Of a DNA stretch of 64,000 nucleotides, positions 36,200-47,395 are shown in pieces. The notes below the pieces were generated by a model, which did not search any database, was not told the origin of the DNA, and saw nothing but the letters and a program-made list of their open reading frames with translations. The number at the start of each line of letters is the position of its first letter. Position 1 is the stretch's first letter. This DNA comes from Metellina segmentata. Lineage: Eukaryota; Arthropoda; Arachnida; Araneae; Tetragnathidae. The position numbers and the translations under genes were made by a program. The stretch spans positions 10,114,137 to 10,178,136 of the forward strand of contig OX375872.1 of assembly GCA_947359465.1 (NCBI GenBank), given 5' to 3'.

Positions 36200-36490
36200 A
36201 AAGGACGAAAAGGGTACCTAGCAAAGACAATTACAAATTCTAGGGAAAGAACCAATAAATATATTATCTTTTCAAAGGATTTTAGTTTGAAGAAAGGATT
36301 AATATAATTTCTATAGATAATTCTAATCGAAAAAAGGAGCAATAGAATCGTTCAAAAGGGAGGACATTCCATGGAAAGAATCAACAGAATCTTTCTAAGG
36401 AATTTTATTTTAAGGAAAATAGTAAAAACATCTTTCCAAAGGATTCTTTTCTAAGGAAAGGACCAATTGAATCTTTCTAAAGATTGATGA
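36200..36490 (-). repeat. Minisatellite family B, inverted array
   Basis: At least five units of TTCTATTGGTCCTTTCCTTA-type sequence in the minus orientation. It ends close to the MITE C copy at 36577; at 6690-7328 minisatellite B is likewise next to MITE C. Confidence 0.65.
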
Positions 36491-36576
36491 GAGAATCCCT
36501 GGATTCATTAGAGAGAGACTTCTTTTTGAAGGGACTCTTGAATCCACCCACTGCAACTGATTTTATTATGATTTAA

Positions 36577-36833
36577 CTCTCCTGGTGGTTGTCTCGACGA
36601 GGTATCCCGTCATTAGAAAAACCTGACAAGAACTCGATGGACGAGATATCTACTCGTTAGAAAAAGCTGACCATATCTTGAGAAGGACGTAATATCACCT
36701 CATTAGAAAAATTGCCAAGATTTTGATCTTGTCATGTTAAAAAATGCCAATATTTTAAGACGAGATACATCGTCATTAGCAAAATATTCCAGAGTTTGAT
36801 CGACGAGATATGTCGTTGAAATTACTTGGAAGA
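36577..36833. mobile_element. TTAA-flanked MITE C, copy 2
   Basis: TTAA at 36573-36576 followed by CTCTCCTGGTGGTTGTCTCG, with several GACGAGATATC / CATTAGAAAA units inside. The right end is decayed (ACTTGGAAGATTAA, TTAA at 36834-36837). Confidence 0.55.
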
Positions 36834-37469
36834 TTAATGCCCCCTTATCTATTTATCATGGTCAGTAGAGAATTTGAAAACTGTTTGATACATATTATTA
36901 ATATATCTTGGAAACCACTTTTTTCGAATTTTGAAATATGAAGGACGAACTCAAAGAGCCAAAAAGAAAGCAAAAAGATGCTGCCCAAATGCTACTGTAG
37001 GAGTTTGTGGTTTTAGTGATTTTGATTTTCATTCAAATTGAAAGATTTTCTTATCAATGAAACGCCGCAAATACTTTCCAGTCATCACAGTTAACCTAAA
37101 CTACGCTTCATTCATTCAGTGTTATCATTTTTACCGGTTCTCTTCTGTCATTTGATAACTTTTAATTCATCAGCAAAATGTTCAGAAACTAATAAGATGT
37201 TATCCTAAATACGAATCAGCAGAAAAAATCTATCAAAAAAGTATTTGGTATTTATCTTAAGTAAACAGAAAACTCTTTCGCGTGAATGCGTTTCATTTGA
37301 GATATCAACTGATAGTTAGCACTAATACGACTTTCATCATCATAAATAACCTATAAAATCAAATTCTATTCTCAACACTGAAGTACATTTAATTTAATTC
37401 GTACTTTCAAAAATGTTAAATAATGCCTAGAAAAATGGATCCTATACAGTGAGACTCGAAGTGTTGCTC

Positions 37470-37785
37470 AGAGTAGGTAAGTAGTTAATTAGCACCGTAC
37501 TGGAGCAACACAAAAGGATATTGGCGATCGTCCGGGATCAATCACTAATGGAAAGATCCGAAGACAAAACGTCGTCATTTTGAATCACTGTCAGATGACG
37601 AAGTCAACACCTGAGCAAGCACTCTCACTCGCCCAAATTCTACACCGCGTCAACGTGAGGACATTTGAGACCACTATAAATTTAACGTGCACCAGCCTCC
37701 GTGCACACGACTGTCGTTTGGTTGGACCTAGTTTCGAACTCGCAAATCTCCAACTGTTACTTGTCCAACTGGGCTACCTCATCCC
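37470..37785 (-). repeat. tRNA-derived SINE, head type 1, near full length
   Basis: Minus strand: A box TAGCCCAGTTGG, B box GAGTTCGAAAC, shared body, tail TTAATTAGCACCGTACTGG (as read on +). Confidence 0.75.
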
Positions 37786-38126
37786 TTGTGTTGCTTAGAA
37801 GCTCTTCGATATGCATTATCTAAAATCCACATTTTTTGAAAAAAAAATAATTTCTATAGAGTTTTACTGTAAAAATAGAAAGTTAGCTGTTTTTGTTTTG
37901 CTGGAAACCGTCCCATATGCTGGCATAATCCGTATAATAATTGTTATATCTTACAACAGCTTGTTTATTATAATAAAACAGATTGTTTAGCTGCAAGAAC
38001 AATTTATAATGCATCTGTTGGAGTTACTCTTTTATGTGGTATTTCAAAATCCATTGAACACTCTACTTTTATCATGGCAATATTCATGGGGTCAACAAAC
38101 CAACAACAAAACTACGCCGCATTTAA

Positions 38127-38290
38127 TATCCGTGAAGAGATGTACATGTTGGGGTTGTGTAGGAGTGGGGTGGTTGGCTCAGGTATTGAACTCGTCATCT
38201 TGCCGTGAATCAAAATTACGAGGTTGTAGTTCACGTATTTTTCCCTATGGAACAGATCCCACACATCGCAGATTTAACATGAGAAAACTC
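38127..38290 (+). repeat. SINE fragment (body)
   Basis: Body part with GAGTGGGGTGGTTGGCTCAG, CGTCATCTTGCCGTG and TTTTTCCCTATGGAACAGATCC. Head and tail are missing. Confidence 0.55.
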
Positions 38291-38616
38291 CCTTAGTACA
38301 GCATCAAAACTAAATATTAAATGCCTTTTATAGCATAATGGAATTTTCGTGCAATATTGTATGTGCAAAAGACGATTTCTTTAGAGATATCTCTATGAAT
38401 TTGGATTTGTTTATTTTTTTTAATGTTGTCAAGAAGAAACGCGCACACAAGATTTATATTTAGGTTACGTAATTTTCAGTTTGTGGTTATCTCCGCAGAA
38501 TGTTATAGGTTATCTGAAAACATAAACTACTAAAAGCTGCAGTTTTTGAACCATTAAAACATTTTTAAAATTTTGTATCACTGCCTTACCATACAATTCA
38601 AGTATGTAAGTAAGCT

Positions 38617-38766
38617 TGTTGCTTCAAGTTATAAATGTAGAAGACGTTGCCTATAAACGCCGCCCTGTTATGTAAAATCGTTAGTAGCAATACAATTCTC
38701 GAACGAGAAGGTTGTGTCAAAAGTGCCTTCCTTGAAAGAGTGAGGAATAAGAAACCAGGAGTTTAG
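38617..38766 (+). repeat. BEL/Pao 5' LTR
   Basis: Starts TGTTGCTTCAAGTTATAAATG and shares CGTTGCCTATAAACGCCGCC and GTTGTGTCAAAAGTGCCTTC with the 3' copy. It carries about 27 nt not present in the 3' LTR (around 38685-38705). The 3' boundary is uncertain by several nt. Confidence 0.75.
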
Positions 38767-38878
38767 TTAAATTGGCGTTGTGAGTTTTTGGTAATTATTT
38801 GTTGCAAGTTTGAGTTGATTTATTGGAGCTATGTTTAGTTATTTGTATACTCTTGTGTGGATTTGTTTTTGAATAAGT

Positions 38879-39370
38879 ATGGCAGATCTTGATAAACTGA
38901 AAATGAAACGTACGGTGATTCGTACTGGAACATTAAAATTAGTAAACAAGATAGACGCCAAGATTCGGAAATTAGCTAGTTTAGATCATAAAGAGAATGT
39001 AATTAATGCGATAAAAGAATTTCGCGAGCAATTAGTAGAGAAGAAAAATGTGCTCAAAACTTTACATTTAGAAATCGAAGCTAAAATCGATGGCAGCGAA
39101 GAAGATTCAGAAAAAAAATATTCTATGGAAGCAGAGAATAAATAATCAAATTGATAGATGGACGAAAGTTGAGACTAATATAGTCAATGTTGTACCTGAA
39201 TCAGCTGGAGCAACAGCTGAAATGTTTAGTAACCATAATATAAGAGAGGCGAAAACGGTTAACTTGCCAAAATTAAGTATTAGAACATATAATGGGTTTC
39301 CAGCTTATTGGCTCGAATTCTTTAGTCAATTTGAAAATTCTATTGATAAAAATACGAATTTAACTTAAGT
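38879..39370 (+). pseudogene. BEL/Pao Gag remnant
   Basis: An ATG at 38879 opens a basic, coiled-coil N-terminal region (88 codons). After a frameshift near 39100 it continues with the DUF1759-type motif KLPKLSIRTYNGFPAYWLEF and NSIDKNTNLT, ending at a TAA where the family normally continues (VDK...). The downstream Gag, protease and most of RT are deleted at about 39385. Confidence 0.75.
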
Positions 39371-39388
39371 TGATAAAGTGACTCTCAG

Positions 39389-39580
39389 TTGAATGTACTA
39401 GGGTTGAATTGGAATCCTGAGAAAGACATTCTATGGTTAGAGATAAAAGGTTTGTTAGATCGTTTGAAAGACTTGAGGATCACAAAGCATAGTGTTTTGC
39501 AAACGGCAGCGATGATCTTCGATCCGGTAGGGTTTTTAACTCCATTTGTCGAACGAATCAAATGTTTGTTGCGGGCTTAA
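39389..39580 (+). pseudogene. BEL/Pao RT-region fragment
   Basis: Reads VLGLNWNPEKDILWLEI ... SVLQTAAMIFDPVGFLTPFV, the conserved stretch just after the RT palm in BEL/Pao polyproteins (Peptidase_A17 region). Joined directly to the Gag remnant by deletion. Confidence 0.75.
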
Positions 39581-39648
39581 AAACATAAGCCTTCCTGAGA
39601 ACACAAAACATCCCCCCATTATGACGAAAATTCATCTTAGTACGGACA

Positions 39649-40060
39649 TTGATGGGAGATCTTACAACGTCGAGAACCACTCTTGGCAGAGCGTTTTCTA
39701 GAATTGGAACGAATTTCGCTGGTCCATTCCAGATCAAGCCCAGAGGAGGAAGAGGAGTAAAAGCTGTGAAAACTTATGCATGCGTGTTGGTATGCTTCAT
39801 AAAACAAAGGCTGTACACCTGGAATCTGTCGGCGATATGTCCTCAGAGTCCTGTATTGCAGCTTTAAAAAGGTTCATTAATAGATGAAAACCGCAAATAT
39901 TATATATCGATTGTGGTACAAACTTTGTAGGTGCCAAGAATATGCTTCAGGCATGGCGTTCCAAATCAGTCATCAACTACCTCTCTGGGGAAGAAGTTGA
40001 ACGCAAGGTGCTTCACTCTTTGGCGGTCTCTGGGAGGCAGCTGTAAAGTCAATGATATAT
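39649..40060 (+). pseudogene. BEL/Pao integrase remnant
   Basis: FSRIGTNFAGPFQIKPRGGRG gives the integrase core start; YIDCGTNFVGAKNMLQAW follows in a shifted frame, and then the GGLWEAAVKS region. The catalytic Asp positions in both motifs are recognisable, but frameshifts separate them. Confidence 0.75.
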
Positions 40061-40560
40061 CACTTTAATAGAGTGATGGGTGTACAAGTGCTAACACAGG
40101 AAGAATTTTGCACGGTTCTAGCAGAAATTGAAGCAGCGTTGAATTCCAGTCCTTTTGCGCGGGTATCAAGTGATCCAAATGATCTCTCAGTAAGTAAACT
40201 TGGACATTTCCTGATAGGAACTGCCTTAAAGGGAATCCAAGAATCAATCGTGACGAACGAAAAACTGACAACTTGTGATCGATGGAAATTAGTTACCCAA
40301 CTATCCCAATCCTTCTGGAAGAGAGAGAGAGAGACACACACACCACACACACAGAGAGAGATGATCAAAAGACTATCTGCATAAATTGCATAAGTCTTTA
40401 CCAAACATACAGGAAAATGATTCAGTGCTCATTAAAGAGAATGATTTACCACCCTTAAAGTGGCGAATGGGAAGAGTGATGTAAGAAAACCTTGGAAACG
40501 ACAATAAAGTAAGAGTAGTAAAACTAAAAACTATGTAGAGAACTCAAACGGCCAATTCAT
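40052..40560 (+). pseudogene. BEL/Pao C-terminal integrase / DUF5641 remnant
   Basis: Open frame from 40052 reads LTQEEFCTVLAEIEAALNSS (end of integrase), then GHFLIGTALKGIQES and TTCDRWKLVTQLSQSFWKR. A GA/CA microsatellite then breaks it. Downstream, ENDLPPLKWRMGR and VRVVKLKTM continue the DUF5641 domain up to about 40560. Confidence 0.8.
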
Positions 40561-40857
40561 AAGGTTGTAAGATTGTTCTACTACCAATTGAAAATTGAGC
40601 GGGCTTTGACTTTTGAATTGATTTACAATTTTATCTATAGTTATTCTATGTTATTTCTTTTTTTGCTGTATATATAATAATTGTATATTCTTATTTAATC
40701 TATGGAATTTTTATATTGATTTAAGAAGTAAGTATTAATACTGAAAGTAAATTTCATGACTCTTTAAGATACATTGTAGATAATAAGTATTTTGTGTATA
40801 ATTGATGTTAATAATAATTGCTTCTTGGATGTCCTTAAAGGTCATCGGGCCCCAGTA

Positions 40858-40980
40858 TGTTGCTTCAAGTTATAAATGTAAATGGCGTTGCCTATAAACG
40901 CCGCCCAGTTATGTAATATTGCTGGTTGTGTCAAAAGTGCCTTCCTTGGAAGAGAGAGAAATAAGACATGAGGAGTATCA
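40858..40980 (+). repeat. BEL/Pao 3' LTR
   Basis: Second copy of the LTR starting TGTTGCTTCAAGTTATAAATG, ending near ...GAGGAGTATCA. Confidence 0.75.
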
Positions 40981-40984
40981 GCCC

Positions 40985-42070
40985 CAAACAAAACTTTTTG
41001 TAGAACTTTTAGAGTAATGGGGTAAATTTTACAAAACCCTTTTCTTAAAATTACTCTTTTTAAAAAATGTTCTAGTTGCAATATTTTTTGTTTTTGAGAT
41101 TAATCCAAGCAAAAATGTTTAAATTATACGTAAAAAGCTATTTTTAAAACTGTTGTCCACGAACATATCGCATACCTTAAGCTTACATTTTCTCACCATA
41201 ATATCTTTAAGTTTTAAAAATGTTTTTTAATGAATTACAGATGATAGAAGTGCTGTGTAATGAGAGATAATATTAGTATTTTGAATGGAGTATTTTAATT
41301 ATTTATTTTTAAGTTAATGAGATGATAAAAATGTCACTTAATATCGATGTCAGGTAAAATTGTGAATATTTTACATATTATTTCTTCATATCCATTATCA
41401 TACTAGTTACTATACAAATTTCTAAAACTATGTACCTGTATTTAAAAGAGGTATTATATACTTTTTAAGTATTTGCCCTGATTGGGGGTGTCTACAAAAA
41501 ACTGCTCTCGTAACATAAATTAGTTGTACAGAATAGGTTTTCTACTGGCCTTTGGCAAAGGTGCAAAAAACGAATTGAAAGCAAAGTAAGTTCCATCAGC
41601 CAAAGAACACAGAAAGTAATTGAAATTCGATGCATTCAAATTATCGTCATGCTAATTAAGCAAAACTCGTAACTGCTATACGTCAACAGTGGAGTTTTTC
41701 TAATTAGCCATGACGTTATATATTTACATAACATATACAAACTGAATCTCGATGTAATGAGGTTCCACTAAACACTCGACAAAACACATCGGTCTTCAAA
41801 ATTAATTATGATTTTTACCCTCATGAGAAAGTATGAACAACATCCGATTATTTCATGAGGGGTGTCAGTTGAAAGATCTGATTCTAGAACACAACAACAC
41901 ATTTATTCACAATTATATAGATGCTTTTTACTTTTCATGTAGTTAATGAAAAGTTTTAAAATGTTTATATACAAAAATTCAATGTCAGTATTTCACTTAA
42001 CATTTAAAACTCACTGTGACTCATCTTTACACTTATTTTTAATATTTTTAGTCCAAATTTTTATGTTGGT
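40985..42070. other. AT-rich intronic DNA, no gene recognised
   Basis: No family or tandem structure recognised before the satellite. Confidence 0.4.
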
Positions 42071-42074
42071 TAGG

Positions 42075-42540
42075 CTATATCTAATATTTTTAAAGATTCA
42101 TTATATTTTATATTTTTAAATATTTATTATACTTGATATTTTTAACGATTTTATTACACTTGATATTTTAAAAGATTTATTATACTTGATATTTTAAAAG
42201 ATTTATTATATTTGATATTTTAAAAGATTCTAGTACTAGATATCTTTAAAGATTTATTGCATTTGATATTTTTAAAGATTTAGTATATTTGATATTTTAA
42301 AGGATTTATTATGTTTGATATTTTTAGATTAATTATAATTGATATTTTTAAAGAGAGGTATTATCTTTGATAGTTTTAAAGATTTACTATGTTTGATACT
42401 TTTAAAGATTTACTATGTTTGATATTTTTAAAGATTTACTATGTTTGATATTTTTAAAGATTTACTATTTTTGATATTTTTAAAGATATGCATTATATTT
42501 GAGATATTTTAAAGATTTACTATGTTTGATATTTTTAAAC
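42075..42540 (+). repeat. 26-bp AT-rich satellite, about 18 units
   Basis: Tandem units of GATATTTTTAAAGATTTACT plus ATGTTT (26 bp), with small length changes. The last units are most alike. It ends about 190 nt before the tinman exon 2 acceptor. Confidence 0.85.
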
Positions 42541-42731
42541 ATGTATTATTAAAGATTTGTTTGTTCTGAAATTTACTAAGTCTTTTGTTTGGTGTGGCAT
42601 TTCCATAATTGGGACCTCAAACTTTAAACCGCAAATCAACCAACCAACTAGTTTAACACTGCAAAAGTTTGTTGTCCCCTTACACCCCTTATTTGAAGTT
42701 TCCAGAAATAAGACCATTTTGTTCATTTCAG

Positions 42732-43333
42732 GTACAGCTTCCAAGCCTTCCAAAAGCGTCACAAAAACCATCGTTCCCAAAAGCCCGGAGAAGCACCACC
42801 GTGCCACCTGCAGTTCCCGATGCACAAAAAACAAAAGACGTCCTCGAGTTCTGTTTTCTCAAGAGCAGGTGGCTGAACTGGAGAGGCGATTCCAGCACCA
42901 ACGCTACCTCTCAGCTTCCGAAAGGGACGACTTCGCTGCCAGCTTGAAACTGACCTCCACCCAAGTGAAGATCTGGTTTCAAAACAGGCGCTACAAGAAC
43001 AAGAGGCTGCGAGGCGAGAAAGAGGCCCTGGAGCATCAAGCCTACAGGCCAAACCGCATGATTCTACCTATGCCAGGCGGAGACTCAAGCTTTGCCAGAG
43101 ATCTTCAAGCATTCCCTCCACCTTATCCATTCGGCAATTCAAACTCGTCGTCCTGTACCGTGCATCACTTCCCGCACAACACACCATGTGATGCCGATCA
43201 TAGGATCCCGGCCATGTTCAACAGTAGTGATATGGATACGAGCTACCGTCCATTAGACAATCAGTTCCTGTCTGCCAATATGCATTTGAGTGATAGCAAC
43301 TACAGTTATGTTTCAAACGTGAAATATGACTGA
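42732..43333 (+). CDS. tin: tinman/NK4 homeobox gene, exon 2 (homeodomain and C terminus)
   Basis: Second coding exon, entered at an AG acceptor (42730-42731) and ending at TGA 43331-43333. With exon 1 it gives a 355-residue protein. The homeodomain is residues 190-249 (42833-43012). It shows L16, F20, W48, F49, N51 and R53, and Tyr54, the hallmark of the NK-2 class that prefers CAAGTG-type sites. Helix 3 reads [15 protein letters not shown], as in Nkx2-5/NK4. NK3/bagpipe (TETQVK) and vnd/scro (TPTQVK, QNHRYK) fit less well. Position 56 is Asn, where Cys, Ser or Thr is usual in relatives. No clear NK2-specific domain follows; [10 protein letters not shown] at about residue 264 is at most a degenerate version. 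The tail is rich in Pro, Ser and Asn. The region is more GC-balanced and codon-structured than its surroundings, as expected for a real exon. Confidence 0.9.
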
Positions 43334-44460
43334 ACGTGATCTTTATATTTCAATTTAGAAGGCTGGCCTTCATCTGTTTGTATTTGTATCGTATTATTCA
43401 TGTGTTAGTTTCATATGGTACTGCTTGAATGGTACTGCGTATGGTATTCTGAATCGATTCTTTTCCAAGCACATAGTATCGATACACTTAAAAAATGGAA
43501 CAAAATTAATCTATTCGTGAAGAATCGATATTTGATATTGACAATAAAGCTTTTTGCTCCGCAGTTCCCCTGTTTTCTCGTTGCTCCCCATCCCGGTGGT
43601 TCACGGTGTCTAGGTATCGGACCAGCATCATCTAGGAAAAGTATCGAATCAGTCCCACCCGATTCAAACGATTGCGGTCCAACACCCGGTTTCGACGTTA
43701 TGAATACTTTAAGAATATCAGTCCCCGCACCATTACAAATTGCGGGCAAATTGGTTGCGGACAGTTTCGTATTGGATCAAATTTGTATCTGACTAGCATC
43801 TCCTTGGAAAAGTTTCGTCTTGGTCCGACCCGGTTTGAACGGATGCCGATCCAATAGCAGGATTTCACGGAATGTCTGTAACGATATTGACTAAAATGTA
43901 TTGATCCCAGTTTATATCCACTAGTTGCGGTTCGATCCAAAATATATCGATCCGAGTATCCATATATTCTTTGTGAATCGATCCAATATATCTAAAATCG
44001 AGGTGAAAGTATCGATACCTTTTTGTCTCGATGCAGTATCGCTCATCTCTATTGAGTACGCATTATAAGTTCAAGTAGAAAGAGTAGATCAAGATTTTAA
44101 AAGATATTACACTACTAAGAAAATGTAGCTTTGTATACATGTGATACTGGTGCGTTCCAAAATGTATGTGGTGTTTACATTTAGTATAGTTTTTATCATA
44201 CAAGCACAATCAAATGCCTTCTAGGAATAATTCTCCAGTGTGTTTGTTCCTAATATTTTATAAATGTGATTGTTTGAAGTTGATATAAGGACTATAAGAA
44301 GATTTATTTTCTTGTAAAAACACAATGAATCTTTTCCCCAATGATCTGCAAACTTGATGAACATTGATTTGTACTGTATCAGATTTTTATTGTTTTATGA
44401 GTCTACGCATTTTAATACACTGATGTATTTTATTGATTTTGCCTTACCAAATAAACTACA
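43334..44460 (+). other. Probable tinman 3' UTR / downstream flank
   Basis: Follows the tinman stop. AATAAA occurs at 43543-43548 and 44450-44455, so either could end the transcript. Between about 43430 and 44050 the DNA is rich in TATCGAT-like words and looks like an old dispersed repeat rather than conserved UTR. Open frames here (e.g. 43415-43792) resemble no family I know. Confidence 0.45.
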
Positions 44461-44507
44461 ATCGAATAGCTATAGAGCTGAAAAGTTGCCTCTAGCATAG
44501 ATTAATA

Positions 44508-45411
44508 GACTGACATGCAAAACTTAAGGATCAGTAAAGTTTTCGGCTGCTGCTTTGCAATGACGTGACCTGGATGTAAGAAATAGACACAAAAGTTACG
44601 TCGGGAGTTACCTAAACCAATGAGTGTAAACAAAATGATAATAAGAACAGAAACGGACAGTAAAAAAAGTATTTAAACTGAAGCGCTGACACTGCACTGG
44701 TCGACGTGATACAAAAGGGTAACTGAAAACTTAAGAAACGAGAAGAAGCGAACCTTTTAAGGCTGTAAGACTCATAGAGAAAATAAAACAGTTGAGTGAG
44801 CAAAGGTAACCTTTAAATGTGCCCAGGGTCATGTGATCAAAGCTAGCAGTAACACGACCCTCAAGCTACTTTCGTCTGTTTAGTGGAACCGAGCATTTAT
44901 CAACTGATTCGTCCATGGGACAGGAGAAAACGTTCATCCATTGATTAATCCTCTAATTGACCCTCGCGACAGAGTAATAGACTTTGGTGATTTCACAACT
45001 TTTGTTGTCAAATGCGCATTTATAACCTAACTGGTCTCAAGATTTTATATCACCAAGAGGCGATAAGATGCCAAATCGACCAACCAATACCATTTTGGGC
45101 AGAGCAGTCACGTGACCATTAGTCGCCATGGTAGTCGCGGGTTTGAAGAAACTCCTCTCCAGTACTGAATCTACTCATATTTCACGTCTATGGTATGACC
45201 ACCTAGAACATTAATACATGTTTTACACCACATTTGCATACAGAGAATGGGGTTGTGAATGGGTTCGTGACTCTGGTGTTAGCGATTCCAAAATTTGAAT
45301 ATGCTCTAGCTTTTCTACTGAATATCCTCGGCTATTCAAATTGCTAGTGGTGTAATTTTGAGGATGTAACCTCAATACATAATTATGTTACTCAAGTTTT
45401 GCACGCCAGAA
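44508..45411. mobile_element. Decayed Tc1-like element (TA-flanked)
   Basis: TA at 44506-44507 and 45412-45413. Inverted ends GACTGACATGCAAAACTTAA and TTCTGGCGTGCAAAACTTGA. Near 45175-45245 the minus strand reads CKTCINVLGGHT, like a Tc1 C terminus. No intact transposase. Confidence 0.55.
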
Positions 45412-45611
45412 TACTATGCTGGATTCATTTTTAACATGCATTTACCTGTAATAGCTAAGAAAATTTTTGATAAAATTTAAAATATTACATCTAATCGTAT
45501 ATTGCATCGTGGATGTCCCCAAACGGATAAAATTTGTGGTGAAATTCTAAAAGGTGAATAAAAGAAGCATGATTATAAAAAGTGTAATTTTCCTTGTTAG
45601 CGAAACATTTA

Positions 45612-45612
<1 letters not shown>

Positions 45613-45657
<45 letters not shown>

Positions 45658-45658
45658 C
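45613..45658 (+). repeat. (TA)n microsatellite followed by poly-T
   Basis: About 15 TA units (45613-45642), then a T run of about 17. Confidence 0.95.
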
Positions 45659-45894
45659 TAATCCAAGAAAAAGAGTACACACCCATATCTCAGTAAGGAT
45701 TCACTTATACATTATATTCTGCTTTTAATACCCATAGTGTATCGAAAATCTTCAGGATATCGATAAAACAATCATTTAAGGTAAACCAGACAGTAAACTA
45801 ATCAGTTTCGAAGATTTTGATTTTAAGTAAGATTTCCAAACTTTATATAAAATGGCATATTACTTTTTTGTAGCCTTTTCGAAAAACACTTCAA

Positions 45895-46138
45895 AATCTC
45901 CAAGTGGTTTTGACAAGGTATCTCGTTTATCAAAATCTGACCAATTCCAATCCACCAACCTCTTGGTGAAATATCTCATCAATATAATGTCGGTTTTTCA
46001 AGGATGATACAATCAGGGTCAGTCAGTTTGATCAGTCAGATCTGGTCAGCTTTTTCTACGGACGAGATATCTTGTCGATCAAGATATGGTCAGTTTTGAT
46101 AATGACGAGATAACTCGTCTAGACAACCACCAAGAGGG
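45895..46138. mobile_element. TTAA-flanked MITE C, copy 3
   Basis: The right end is well kept (GACAACCACCAAGAGGG followed by TTAA at 46139-46142). The left end matches in CTCCAAGTGGTTTTGAC but its TTAA is lost. Internal GACGAGATATCTTGTCGATC units match the other copies. Confidence 0.55.
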
Positions 46139-46144
46139 TTAAAG

Positions 46145-46825
46145 AATGTTTTAAAGATAAAATGTTTGATTTCTAAAAGTGAATTTGTTACAAAATGTGC
46201 CCTTTAAAACAGCTATCAAGGGTAAATACATGAAATCTTTATAAAGCAATTATTAGACTATCCAAAACTTTTAAGAGTATTTAATTATATATGTAATATA
46301 AAAACTGAAAAACAGTTGCTTTATGAAAGCATTTTGCAGTTTATCACATATCTTAACCATATCAGTATAAAGAGTTAACAATGTGTCACGTTAAAACAAC
46401 TGTAACCATCCAAGGAATATATACTAAAGATCTAGTACCTATGATAATTAGATTATGAAAGATACGTCGAGTATTACTCATTCACATTGGAAGCAATGGT
46501 AAGGAACTCCGGGTTAACTTAATTAAATTATCTAGGTAACTTGATTAATTTGTTTAAAAGCAAAGTTGTCTCTGAGAATTAATTACGTCTCCTAACGTTG
46601 GGACATTCTTATTCAGACTAGTCTTGTTAAGTATAATACCCAGTTTCCTATTCTAGAATCACTTCTCCATAGAAGTGGTTCCCAAACCTTTCAGGAAAAG
46701 GAAATTGAACATTTCGGCGGACACCTTGAGGTTCTCAAATTGAATGGGGCACATGGCTTCAAATCATAGGGATCCTTGTTTTCCATTGGAAGGAAGCTAT
46801 TTAGAGCTATGCTAAAGGTAGATAG
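46145..46825. other. Spacer, no gene recognised
   Basis: Nothing recognised apart from AT-rich sequence. Confidence 0.4.
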
Positions 46826-46829
46826 GACG

Positions 46830-47020
46830 AGGTTAGTTCAATCGGTCTCAAATGCCCTCACGTTGGTGTGGGGAGAAAAGTGGGGTGTTGACCTCGTGAT
46901 CGGATCGGAATTGAAGATTACGGAGCGTTTTTCTTGGAACTTTCTCTTTGAATTGTTCCTAGACCGTCACCAATAGCCCCTTGTGTTACTCTAGTCAGAT
47001 GTTAATCAACTACCTACCGA
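46830..47020 (+). repeat. SINE fragment (body and tail)
   Basis: TCAAATGCCCTCACGTTGGT through GACCGTCACCAATAGCCCC to the tail TAGTCAGATGTTAATCAACT. The head is reduced to TTAGTTCAATCGG. Confidence 0.65.
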
Positions 47021-47104
47021 GAACACGTCAATGTCTGTCCGAGGCCTTAACGTCGACTTGGCCAGTAAAAAAAAAGAATACAATCTGAATTGATGTACGA
47101 TAAT

Positions 47105-47395
47105 TGATTGGTCAACACGAATTAAACTAAACACCAAACGTTGCCAGAATGGAGCTTTTACAATACATGAATCCCGAAGAGAAATATTCAAGGACACATC
47201 ATTTTGAACAACGGTCAGATGACGAGAACAAAACCTCAGCTGGCACCCTACTTTCCACAACTTCCACACCACGCCAACGTGAGGAAATTTGAGGCCACGG
47301 GAAAACGGATGCAACGTGCACCGGTTTGCGTGTGTCTTTAGTTCGAGTGAGCTTCGAACCCCCAACCCTCCGGTTGCTCTTTCAACTGGGCTACA
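47105..47395 (-). repeat. tRNA-derived SINE, head type 1
   Basis: Minus strand: head GTAGCCCAGTTGAAAGAGCA, B-box region GGTTCGAAGC, body with CTCACGTTGGCGTGG. Confidence 0.7.

Larger units (their letters stand above)
38617..40980 (+). mobile_element. BEL/Pao LTR retrotransposon, heavily deleted
   Basis: Direct LTRs (38617-38766 and 40858-40980) bracket fragments of Gag, the RT/protease A17 region, integrase and the C-terminal DUF5641 domain, in order, all + strand. Intact BEL elements are about 6-7 kb; this one is 2.4 kb because of internal deletions. PBS candidate TGGCG at 38773. A GA/CA microsatellite expansion (about 40320-40365) replaces part of the C terminus. Sense-oriented within the tinman intron. 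Confidence 0.8.
18370..42731 (+). other. tin: tinman intron 1 (about 24.4 kb)
   Basis: Inferred intron from GTAAGT at 18370 to a TTTTGTTCATTTCAG acceptor ending at 42731. The phase agrees: exon 1 supplies 1 nt and exon 2 supplies 2 nt, making a Ser codon. A single intron between the TN motif and the homeodomain is also the layout of vertebrate Nkx2-5. The interior is mostly transposon remnants and tandem repeats; I found no further homeobox or conserved coding exon in it. Intronic enhancers are likely but cannot be recognised by eye. Confidence 0.8.

Noticed and set aside
40320..40365. GA/CA repeat as a functional element
   Set aside because: A microsatellite expansion inside the dead BEL/Pao C terminus; nothing suggests function.
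43415..43792. 125-codon + strand frame after tinman
   Set aside because: Overlaps frames on the other strand in a TATCGAT-rich repeat-like stretch; no conserved motif.
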